The translations under genes were made by a program, and so were the position numbers. Source: Hippasteria phrygiana (Eukaryota > Echinodermata > Asteroidea > Valvatida > Goniasteridae). Taken from it: a DNA stretch of 64,000 bases. Of the stretch, positions 54,926-64,000 are shown piece by piece. Location: assembly GCA_037893225.1 (NCBI GenBank), contig JAZGUH010000280.1, positions 1,240,001 to 1,304,000 on the forward strand. Reading direction: 5' to 3'. Numbering within the stretch: position 1 is the stretch's first letter; each line of letters opens with the position of its first letter. A model generated the notes under the pieces. That model did no database searches and had not been told where the DNA came from. It saw nothing but the letters and a program-made list of their open reading frames with translations.

Positions 54926-57439
54926 ATGATTTTATTATAAACTTACAAAATGAGAAATAATATTTAAAGATATGCATGGTTGGTCGCATACTGCCGTCAC
55001 GGTCTATCTCTACCGAGATTCTGTAAAATAATGTATTTACATGTATATATGTATTTCAGAAATTTGCAATCACCTTTAATCCATTTATTTTTGAGGGGAA
55101 AATAAAATGTTGACTTTTTAAAAGATACGTAGAAATCAACATTGAATCGAGTGAAATCATTCTGTGTTAAAGGTGTGGTGTAACATTTGTATAGCTGACA
55201 AAAGTTGTAGCGATTCAACATTTACATGAAATAACAAACATGTGAACGGTTTAGCTCAATACGTCATCCGACTCACGAGACAATAGTGAAAAAACCGTTG
55301 TTTTGACATTGATTATGTGAGCGTGTATGTGTGTTTATTTTGATTGTTGCAATCGAAAAAAGCCACGTGTTTGGACGTCTTCGGATACAATTTTGTCGAA
55401 GATGACAGCATTTCAGACGAAATATTTCTCAAGGATTGGTACTTGTACCATCTTTATAAACAGCAAGTTTTCAGATTGAAACTAATCATTTCATCATGAC
55501 CAGGGCTATATACCTTTAAGGTTTGGTGTGATAACGGTCACATCATGAGCAAGTTCATAAAAGAAGACAAGCCGTGCATTCAAAATGGAGAGAAAAAAAC
55601 CTTACGCTGAATGCCCGCGTGTAACCCTTCGCTACATCGCCTAAGACGGTAGACGACCCCGTGCAGAATACCCGCTGACCTATCGGTACAGTTGGATTGG
55701 GGAGTCCCCTAGGTACATGCTTCGGTTGACTAACAGTCTCAATCCCAGCTTTCTTATCCCTTTATCTTATGCCCCAATTCTATAGAAAAATGCCTCCGAT
55801 TTTGCACATGTGCAAGCCCAAGCCTGGGCGGCAGGGCCTCGTATTTTGTTGCTCTGTGAGCTTTCTTTGCTCGTTTTTTCCAGTTATTTAAGTGGAGCGT
55901 GTGGCTGGTGTAGGGAGAGCCCAGGGCGGCTGATATGCGGTGGTTGACCCCCGCATACACAATCACACCTGTACTATGTGGAGTAGTGTGTTAGTCTCAT
56001 TGAGGGGTGAACGTACGTGCGCGAGCTGAAGCCATTCTCCGCAAAGCGCTGCTAAGATTGATATAGGAAACACATTGAATTAAAGTGCATAAACACTGAT
56101 GTGCATATAAAGAAGCAGTTGACACTGTTTGCGTTATTACAAGTCTACTTATATACGGAGCCCTCGAATACATCAGCAAGCCCGTCATTGACAAAATATT
56201 TGAAAACTAATGTTTACATCAAACCAATACAAGCATGGTGAAAAAGTGGCAGGAAATTCCCCTGCGCGCGAGACTATACTGAATCGCTGAAACTTCTTGT
56301 TTTACTTGAATACTGTAAAAAGGCACAAGAAATTGAAAATTACTTCCATGGGTAGTATACACTTGGCTTTTTTAACAGGCAAAATATTTATGTTATTTTC
56401 CTCTTTTTTTTCCATTTTCAAAATTTTGAAATGTGAGTGGACCACTGGCCTTAGCCATGAGAATAATTGCCAAGAGAAATAATTATTATTTGGCCACAAA
56501 TGAAAAAAGTTGGTAAAGTTCTGAAATAGTAAAGATATGGTATCGCATGCATTGGCAGAGCTGACAGGATAGTTATTATGGAAGAAGAAACCTCCATGGA
56601 TAGTTGTACTTGTAGACAGTTTTCATACTTTGTGGGATTCAACATGCGGATGCGATTTGCTCGAAGATCATATAGAGCGCATTTCAAATGGAAATGTGTC
56701 TCCGAAGGATTGGCACTGCCACCATCTTTCAGATTGAAACTAATTTAGTTTGTAATCATTACCAAATCTATATCTCTATATTTTTATTCTAAATCAGATA
56801 ACTAGTAAAATACTTTCAATGGTATCCTTAATTTTCGTATACTAAAAAGAAGCATTTTTTATTGGTTGTTTTCATTTCATTTGATTTCATTTCATTTGAT
56901 TTCATTTCAGCTTTATTTGTCCCCATTATTAAAAAGAAATACAGAAATTAATCTTTCTCCGGCAATATGAGTGTTCACACCTAAAATACGTCAATAATGT
57001 TTAAAACCGTCAATAACACTTTAAGTAAACGCGAACACACTTCCAGTTTTCATTCATTCGCTAAATCCCTCGGAATCAAACTCATGTCAAGAAATTCATG
57101 ATGGTCGTCACGGTGGTGTGTGTCCCATGTCATGACCCTGCCATCATCGTGACCATATCCTCTTCATAATCGTGTCATCCCACATGGACATGACTCTTTT
57201 CTGCGCTCGTCATGGTCATGTGCCCACACACAGTACAGCCTAGTCGTCATGGTTGCCCCCCCCCCCCTCCCCCAAACCGGCCGCGATGCCCCTCCCCACA
57301 CTCGATCCAGATCGGCTCCACTGACTGAAAGCAATCAATTATTTTGGTAATCGAAAATTAAGCTTTTTCATCTTTCGTGTTATCTGAACACCGCATTCCT
57401 ATCCCCAGTGGCCTTTCATCATTAGTCCCCCCCCCCTCC
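54926..57439. other. Non-coding with a diverged duplication
   Basis: AGGATTGGTACTTGTACCAT plus CAGATTGAAACTAATCA near 55430-55490 resembles AGGATTGGCACTGCCACCAT plus CAGATTGAAACTAAT near 56705-56745. A CATTTCATTTGATTT array lies at 56873-56918. No gene recognised. Confidence 0.4.
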
Positions 57440-57690
57440 CCCATCCGAACTTTCAGGCACTCTACTCGCCTGGCTTTAATTCCAAAGCCTAGTACTGTGA
57501 GATACTCTTTATAGGATATTTCCCTCGTACTGCCTCTACTTTGGAACTCCTTACCTGTAACCTGCTTCCTTTCCATAATCTTTCACAATTCAAACAAAAC
57601 GTGAATAGATACCTTATATCCCTGTGATTTCTGTCTTTTCTTGTCTTTTGTAGCCCACACCTCGGGTGTCCTATTGGCCTTATGTTAGTC
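57440..57690 (+). mobile_element. LINE 3' end (reverse-transcriptase tail), broken
   Basis: LWNSLPVTCFLSIIFHNSNK is read from 57539, then a stop, then AHTSGVLLALC. It is colinear with the minus-strand copy at 28205-28580. Upstream frames are broken. A non-LTR retrotransposon tail; the exact clade cannot be told from this fragment. Confidence 0.75.
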
Positions 57691-58277
57691 GATGCCCATG
57701 AATCCTCCCCCAAAATAAGTATTTCGGTTTGCTTTCAAAATGCAAGGGGAACCTTTGCACCAAAGAAAACGGATCAGTTAATTCGAACTCAGACATGCAC
57801 TTCGATTCACTCGAACAATCTTCGGAATTTTACCTCGCATCCTTTGTATGCCAAGACCACATAAAACCTATCAAATTGTACATACCTTCATTTACGAGCC
57901 TGGAAGCAGGCCAAAGGTCCTTGAGATCGTATCGTTGAAGAATTTTAAAAGGCTGTTAAACTTTGGAGACCCAATTGATTTATAGTGATATTTCAAACTG
58001 GATCATTAAACCGCTTTTATCGGTTGAACAAATGGGCCATTTCCAAATAGCAAGGCGCTGTCTACATACCATTAATAATTCTCACACAAGTGATGGCTGA
58101 TATGGCACTAACAGAAATACTTCATCAGGGCTTACTTTAAGCACACGAACAGAAACTTAAGTGGTGTAAAGTGGACAAGATTAGTTTTTTTGCTGCGGAT
58201 GAAATGATTGAAAGACTATCACATTTTTATCGTCAAACAAACCACAAGAGAATCCGACTAGATAATTTGAATGATTT
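57691..58277. other. Non-coding, no feature recognised
   Basis: AT-rich; no gene identified. Confidence 0.3.
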
Positions 58278-58378
58278 TTCAAAGTGAACAAAGAAAACTG
58301 GCAGGAGCGGGATTTGAACCTGCGACCTCCGGAATACCGTACCGGTGTTCTACCAACAGAGCTATCTTAGCCTACATT
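58278..58378 (-). mobile_element. tRNA-derived SINE, family J copy 3 (most complete)
   Basis: The minus strand reads TAGCTCTGTTGGTAGAACAC (A box), CGGTATTCCGGAGGTCGCAG, then the B box GGTTCAAATCC and CGCTCCTGCCAGTTTTCTTTG. It retains the tRNA order of A box, anticodon-arm-like stem and B box, but the first bases do not pair well with CTCCTGCC as an acceptor stem. Confidence 0.75.
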
Positions 58379-59138
58379 TTATTTCTATTTAGTATTTTTA
58401 ATATTGTATCATAGTTCGTTCATTTAGTTGTTCATGAGTTCATCCAGAATTGTTTTCGTTTATTCTAACATATTTAAGCCTTTATCTGCCTTGGAATTAT
58501 TGTGCATTTGGCTAGGACAAACGGGCTTGAACCTAACCATGGATTTATTATACGCCGAAAAAAGAAAGTTTTTATCTTTGGGTGCGTTCGGTTAGCTTAC
58601 ATCATAAACACGGGGTTACACCACGAAATGAGGCAAAACGAACGCTGCGGTGTATTCGCGCGCCTAGGCATGCTGGGAAAATTAAGGTCAAAAGTCGTGT
58701 GGGGAGGGAACTTTGAAAAGGGTAAAATTTTAACACAGGCTCGCTGTCGTCTGCTCTACCGGCAACATCTTGACCATGACGACATGATAATTATAAAATT
58801 CACAATTTCACACAGTCTATAAGTCCCCAACTGTTGTTTAGGCCTATGTCAGGAAAATACACTCTTTGCTTTCCAATTTATGTCACAATTAATGTGTACA
58901 TTTACTCACGTACTTCGCCGCCATGTTTACGTTATCAGCTCATTACACCCGGACAGCCACTAGACCCGCTTGCTTGCTGGGGTAGGCTAGTGCAGTGGTG
59001 GTTGACACCGGGGCAGACACGAGTATCACGTGATGACTAATCGAACAGTCTCCTGTATTCACTTACACGTGTATAAAGATAATCGAAAGCACCCTTTGCC
59101 AGCAATGAAGATATTACGTTGGTTCCAAGACTTTTAAC
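58379..59138. other. Non-coding, no feature recognised
   Basis: A 106-codon frame (58502-58822, plus) has no recognisable domain. Confidence 0.3.
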
Positions 59139-59308
59139 CGGTGTAGCGTTAATTTCAGTCACCATGAAATACGGGCTCATTGGTAGTATTGCGCATGCCT
59201 GAGTGAAGATAATTAGGAGAGTGGCCATCACGTGAGAGAGTTTAACCAGTAATAGGGAAAAGGAGTGAGTCCGATTTTCATGGGAGTCGGATATTCATAT
59301 GACACTGG
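59139..59308 (+). repeat. Dispersed repeat K, copy 2
   Basis: TTAATTTCAGTCACCATGAA, GCATGCCTGAGTGAAGATAA and TTAGGAGAGTGGCC match 39482-39650. Confidence 0.75.
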
Positions 59309-59807
59309 AATGGCACAGTAAACATGCATCACAACGCATGTTCATTGTTCAGTTCAGTTTCTTCATTTGCATTGCAAATAAAATCAACATTAAACGCACT
59401 TCAAACTGACAAAAAGACAAACGAAAACATAAAATATACAAAAAAGAACACTGACTGAATTGTGTAATGAATAACCAGTTCAAATGTTTCCTTACATATA
59501 CAACCATGTCTTACAAAACATCAGCATGATCTAAATGCTTATTTTTATGTGAAGAAAAGGCCTAAAGAGGGTTTCGTTTTTCCCTTAAAATCCTCGTAGT
59601 TTACTTATTCGACAGGGCGCTAAATTTGTTTTTTTTATAGAAATTCAATCCTCAAAAATAACCCACCCACAATGTTTTGAAGATGTGTTTGTCAGAGGTG
59701 GGTACTTGATACAGAAATAAGAAACGTGACAACTTCTCCAAGTAAATGATTGTAGAAAATGTTTCGATTTTTTGGTGAACAATGTTTGGACCACTGTTTT
59801 GATAACT

Positions 59808-60964
59808 GGGTCATTCCACCAGGTTGGGACACAGTGTGTTATATGACCATATCATTCAAACCATCATTACATTTAATTCAGTTATTTGATGTGGCATCCG
59901 TCTTTGGGTGTGAGATTATTTGAGAAAGTTTCAATCATGTAAGTTATATTTTAACAAAAATATGATAAAAAGTGTGTTATTTTGAAAGTAAAATGGACGT
60001 AACATGGACACCGTGTCCAACATTTAAATTTGTGTTTTTTCAACACTTTAATAAATAAATTTGGGAAATTCATTACGTACAATAATTAAAAGACACACTA
60101 TGCAACAATGAAACACCTTTTTACGGCAGTCAGTGTCCAAATATAGCAGAAATAGCAAGAATTTGAAAAATCGGTGCAGACGTAACATGGACACCATGTT
60201 AGACCATGACCATACATATATTTCTGCTGTTGTGCTGCATTTGGATATTGAATATCATAACACATGTTTTTTTGTGTTGCAGTTTGTGTTTTGTAATTAG
60301 TATACAGAGTGAGTTTGCATAATTATTTATATAAATGTTGAAAATGTTACAAAATGGAAATGTGCATTTGTATGTTACACCATGTTAGTACTAAATGTTA
60401 CGTCCAGACTGCCTTCATTTTGTCATTAAATAAATAGTTATGCAACTTACTATATGTACTAACTAAAAGACACTCAATGCTACCAGAAAACACTTTTTGT
60501 TATGGTTGCCAGTGTCCGAATAGCTAAGAAACAGCAAGAACAATAAAAACATGCATGTGTGGACGTAACAGTGGACACAGTGTCCATGTTACGTCCACTC
60601 TCACGTCTGTTCTTGCTGTCTCTGCTATATTTGGACACTGACTGCCATAAAAAGGTGTTCTTGTGTTGCATAGTATATCTTTTAATTAGTACACATTGTG
60701 AATTTCCCATATTTATATTTAAAGTGTTGAAAAAACACACAAATGAAATATGGACGAGTCCTGTTACGTCAAACTGGTTATGTCAAACTGACACATTTTT
60801 TTAATCATAATTTTGGTAAAATATAATTTACATGATTTAAAACTTTCTAAAATATTTCCCACCCAAAGACTGATGTTACATGAAATAACTGAATCAAATG
60901 TAATAGTACTTTTAAAGATATGGATAAATGTCACACACTGTGTCCCAACCTGGTGGAATGACCC
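59808..60964. mobile_element. Foldback element, 1157 bp
   Basis: GGGTCATTCCACCAGGTTGG, GACACAGTGTG at the left are exact inverts of CACACTGTGTC, CCAACCTGGTGGAATGACCC at the right. The arms continue imperfectly for about 200 bp (ATTTAATTCAGTTATTTGAT against its diverged complement). The interior is full of GGACGTAACATGGACAC words in both orientations, with a near-perfect hairpin at 60559-60597. No coding frame. Confidence 0.85.
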
Positions 60965-61199
60965 ACCTACATCATGCATTGAGTCATGAATATATTTCAA
61001 TTAACATACTACAACCGAAATTTTGAATACTTCGTAGGCTTTCAAAAAGGACCTAAAATACAAACACTGCAACAACCTGCTGCTTGCCAACTGCAGAAAT
61101 ATACGCCAGGCCCTCATATAGTACGGTAACTTTTATCTTGTATAATACATAAAGGGAAAAAGTGGAACAAAACATTGGTATCATGCAATACTGTAGGTC

Positions 61200-61492
61200 T
61201 TGAGCCCTGGTCTCGGTCTCGAGACCGTCTCGAGACCGTCTCGAGACCTTTTTGCGGTCTCTGTCTCGCCCTTGCAAAGTCTCTGTCTTTGGGAGGTTTG
61301 GTCTCGGTCTTGAAAGCGCTGGTCTCGGTCGTGGCTGGGTCTCGAAAGCCTCGGTCTTGAAAGCGCTGTGGTCTCGGCCTTGGTCTCGGTCTCAAAAGCC
61401 TCGGTCTTGGTCTAGGTCTTAAAAGCGCTGATCTCAATCTTGGTCTCGGTCTCGAAGGCCTCGGTCTCGGTCTTGGTTTTGGACAAGAAATT
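61200..61492. repeat. GGTCTCG minisatellite
   Basis: GGTCTCGGTCT and GTCTTGAAAGCGCT/GTCTCGAAAGCCTC units repeat irregularly. At 61209-61248 the order GGTCTCGAGACCGTCTCGAGACC is self-complementary. Confidence 0.85.
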
Positions 61493-61969
61493 CTCTCTAC
61501 TACAACACTGGTATCATGTTCCCTGTATAGTATTTGAATGCACAGTCACAAATAGGCCAGAAATTGGCTGCGCCGTCCTGATCCCATTTTGCACGCCCTG
61601 AAAATATTTGTTCCCAAAGAGAGTTTTGAGGCTAAATACGGTTGAGGGATTACAAAGTACAGTGTACCACCTCAGTTCCAGACTGTGAGCATCCATACTT
61701 AGAATTTTGAATAAACTGACAGCGAGAATGATCCCTTTTTCAGCCAAAGCGTGGAGGGATCTTTTTCAAAATGGACGTTCATGCGTCACCCTGAAAAGTT
61801 ATCAGTTAAACCATGGAGGAAGGAACAAACGAACTGAAAAGAAAGTGCATGGTGATAAGTCAAGCTTTATTTCAGTGTATAGTTCAGTCACCCTATAGAA
61901 CTAAAAGCATTTCTCTCATATTTTTTTTTGAAATTGGGGTATTTACCCTTGATGTCTGTGTAATAAGTT

Positions 61970-62040
61970 TGTTTGGGGGTGTGCACCCGTAGCCTTGTGC
62001 ACATACTATCGACCACTGCGCCATATCTTCAGCCCGTAGT
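61970..62040 (-). mobile_element. Possible decayed tRNA-derived SINE
   Basis: On the minus strand TATGGCGCAGTGGTCGATAG contains a perfect A box (TGGCGCAGTGG), about 30 bp before GGGTGCACACCC in the B-box position, which is a poor match. No second copy was seen. Confidence 0.25.
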
Positions 62041-62654
62041 CCATGTGGACTGCTGAGATATTGATAGGATAATAGCCCATTAGCCCACATAGCACGAGTT
62101 CAGTCAACTACGGGCACGCACCAATCCTACATGTGTGTGGTGGTCGGTTCCACGGGTGATTGTACTATTTCGGCAGGGACTCCGGTAGTCGTCACTGATT
62201 TGGAAATATTTTTATTACCGACTTTTGACCCGTTATTTCAAATCTCATAAACACACGGTGGCTCGTGATGACATCCTTATCTCGTTTGGGGGTTATAATT
62301 ATTTTGCCACACGGCTGTTTATTGCCAGTAGGCAAGAGGAGATGGTCGTGACACCGAGTTTCGGTAAAAAAAAATTATGTCACTTATAGTGGATTCAACC
62401 TGATATGCCGACGTCCCTCTATTTTGAACTACCTGATTGTATTATAATAGGGCACCACGACAGTTATATTAATCAATAGTATTGAATAACCCCATCACAC
62501 TCCTAGGATTTAACTGCACTGTACTAACTTCAGCTGTCTTCGGTAAGAAGATTTCGCGACTCAATGATTTGTTGAGAGACTCTTTTTTGCCCCTCCTACA
62601 TCAGAGCTCCTACCTCCACAGAAATGAGGTTGGATCTACTACAATAGAACACAT

Positions 62655-62845
62655 TGGCTTGGAGGCGCCCAACTGTGCAACCAAAAAAGTGTTCTTCCGA
62701 AAATTGCGCTAGTTGGAAAGAATTAAAATGTAGAATATGATAATGTATACGACCATTCCTTGAAAATAATAATCGAAAATACTTTAAGAGAGAGACAATC
62801 GTTTGGTTCGGAGAAGTCGGACCGTTGGGAACGGGTGCACTCCTA
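62655..62845 (-). mobile_element. MITE family G, copy 6 (partial)
   Basis: TTGGAGGCGCCCAACTGTGC, CGCTAGTTGGAAAGAATTAA, GTATACGACCATTCCTTGAA and GGTTCGGAGAAGTCGGACCG. The CGGACCGTTGG end runs straight into the 16-bp minisatellite. Confidence 0.75.
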
Positions 62846-63432
62846 TGTGTCCCAGGTTCTATGTGTCCCGGGTTCTATGCGTCCCGGGTTCTATGCGTCC
62901 CGGGTTCTATGCGTCCCGGGTTCTATGCGTCCCGGGGTCTATGCGTCCCGGGTTCTATGCGTCCCGGGTTCTATGCGTCCCGGGTTCTATGCGTCCCGGG
63001 TTCTATGCGTCCCGGGTTCTATGCGTCCCGGGTTCTATGCGTCCCGGGTTCTATGCGTCCCGGGTTCTATGCGTCCCGGGTTCTATGCGTCCCGGGTTCT
63101 ATGCGTCCCGGGTTCTATGCGTCCCGGGTTCTATGCGTCCCGGGTTCTATGCGTCCCGGGTTCTATGCGTCCCGGGTTCTATGCGTCCCGGGTTCTATGC
63201 GTCCCGGGTTCTATGCGTCCCGGGTTCTATGCGTCCCGGGTTCTATGCGTCCCGGGTTCTATGCGTCCCGGGTTCTATGCGTCCCGGGTTCTATGCATCC
63301 CGGGTTCTATGCATCCCGGGTTCTATGCGTCCCGGGTTCTATGCGTCCCGGGTTCTATGCATCCCGGGTTCTATGCGTTCCGGGTTCTATGCGTCCCGGG
63401 TTCTATGCGTCCCGGGTTCTATGTGTCCCGAT
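62844..63432. repeat. 16-bp minisatellite, about 37 copies
   Basis: CGGGTTCTATGCGTCC repeated almost perfectly. Rare variants (GTGT, GCAT, GTTC) sit at the two ends, as expected if the array grows in the middle. No stop occurs in any forward frame, so three overlapping repetitive frames (MRPGFYASRVLCVPGS, 16 residues per 3 units) result. Not considered protein-coding. Confidence 0.95.
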
Positions 63433-64000
63433 TGTAGGGAAAGGTTGAGTAATTTTGGGGGCATTGGGTACGTTCGGACAGCGGATTTGAAACCTCTCCA
63501 GTTGTAGGCCTAGCTAACACTAGACCACCCCGGTTGCCTCGTATGATCTTTGCCATATTGCACAATGCAATTGGAACAAAAATCCGCACGAAAAGGACTC
63601 ACGTGGCTGAAATTCCCAGCTGAGATTCCGGGTTTCCCCCGAAACTGCATTTCCCGGTAAACATACATTCGTGGAATGGGCCCGTGGAATCGTGCATAAC
63701 CGCCCGGCGCTACATGCCACGAGGGAGAAACATGAAAAACCACAACACTGGGGTACCTTGACGTACCTGGCGCCATCAACCAGTAGGCCCCTATCATTTT
63801 GTCCGGAATAATCCGCTATCTAAAAATCTGAAGGATTTAGAAGTGGACTTTTTGGAGAGTTTTCAATTCAGCTGTCCGAAAATACCCAATTAACTCTTTC
63901 AGGACGTATCCCGAGATATCTCGATTGCGTCTACCTTACCACCCGCCGGAGACCAAGATTGTGTTTTTTTTCGGTAAATAAGTGACACGGAAGTGGAGAA
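63433..64000. other. Non-coding, no feature recognised
   Basis: Moderate GC with conflicting open frames on the minus strand (63510-63797); nothing recognised. Confidence 0.3.

Noticed and set aside
58278..58378. A functional tRNA gene
   Set aside because: A and B boxes are good, but the acceptor stem does not pair and the same unit with the same tail occurs twice more, so it is a SINE.
62760..63507. Three overlapping open frames of 207-234 codons with a repeated RPGFYASRVLCVPG pattern
   Set aside because: All three are readings of one 16-bp minisatellite in three phases. There is no promoter, splice context or non-repetitive coding part.

Overview
This is animal nuclear DNA. It holds one intron-containing protein gene, long AT-rich non-coding stretches, and a dense population of short non-autonomous transposons, tRNA-derived SINEs, LINE 3' ends, minisatellites and runs of 15-21 G or C. 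The P450 type (clan 2, related to CYP1/CYP17), the compact 5-exon gene and the repeat style suggest an invertebrate deuterostome (echinoderm, hemichordate or amphioxus-like). That placement is an inference; the sequence does not fix the species. Nothing bacterial (operons, Shine-Dalgarno sites, CRISPR) is present.

Layout. 1-5.4 kb: small hairpin elements, SINE copies and foldback families B and C. 5.45-10.33 kb: one giant inverted repeat whose two arms are built from repeated blocks carrying a conserved 24-bp core, facing one way in the left arm and the other way in the right. 10.5-24 kb: foldback and MITE copies, a 430-bp SINE-bearing duplication, and a CpG-containing stretch with two perfect TGACGTCA sites. 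24.2-24.4 kb: a short unidentified exon-like ORF with a good splice donor. 26.7-27.9 kb: a palindromic minisatellite. 28-42 kb: LINE tail, further MITEs (including a nested cluster at 31.1-33.2 kb) and TTAA- or TTA-flanked DNA-transposon derivatives. 43.35-53.19 kb: an intact cytochrome P450 gene on the plus strand. 53.6-64 kb: minisatellites, a LINE tail, a 1.16-kb foldback element and a 16-bp minisatellite that is open in all three forward frames.

The P450 gene has five coding exons (681, 288, 167, 104 and 242 nt) with GT-AG introns. The exons join without a frame break into 493 residues with every P450 landmark: membrane anchor, proline hinge, WxxxR, ExxR, PERF and the heme-cysteine loop. 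Its I-helix reads GGYEAT, so the usual proton-relay Thr is Ala.

The most unusual non-coding feature is the convergent hairpin design of the mobile DNA. At least fifteen separate loci are inverted repeats, several with arms made of short tandem repeats. One family (A) has seven copies; every copy end that could be read abuts TTAA, and the element carries a central palindrome of up to 34 bp. The open frames inside these repeats are judged not to be genes.
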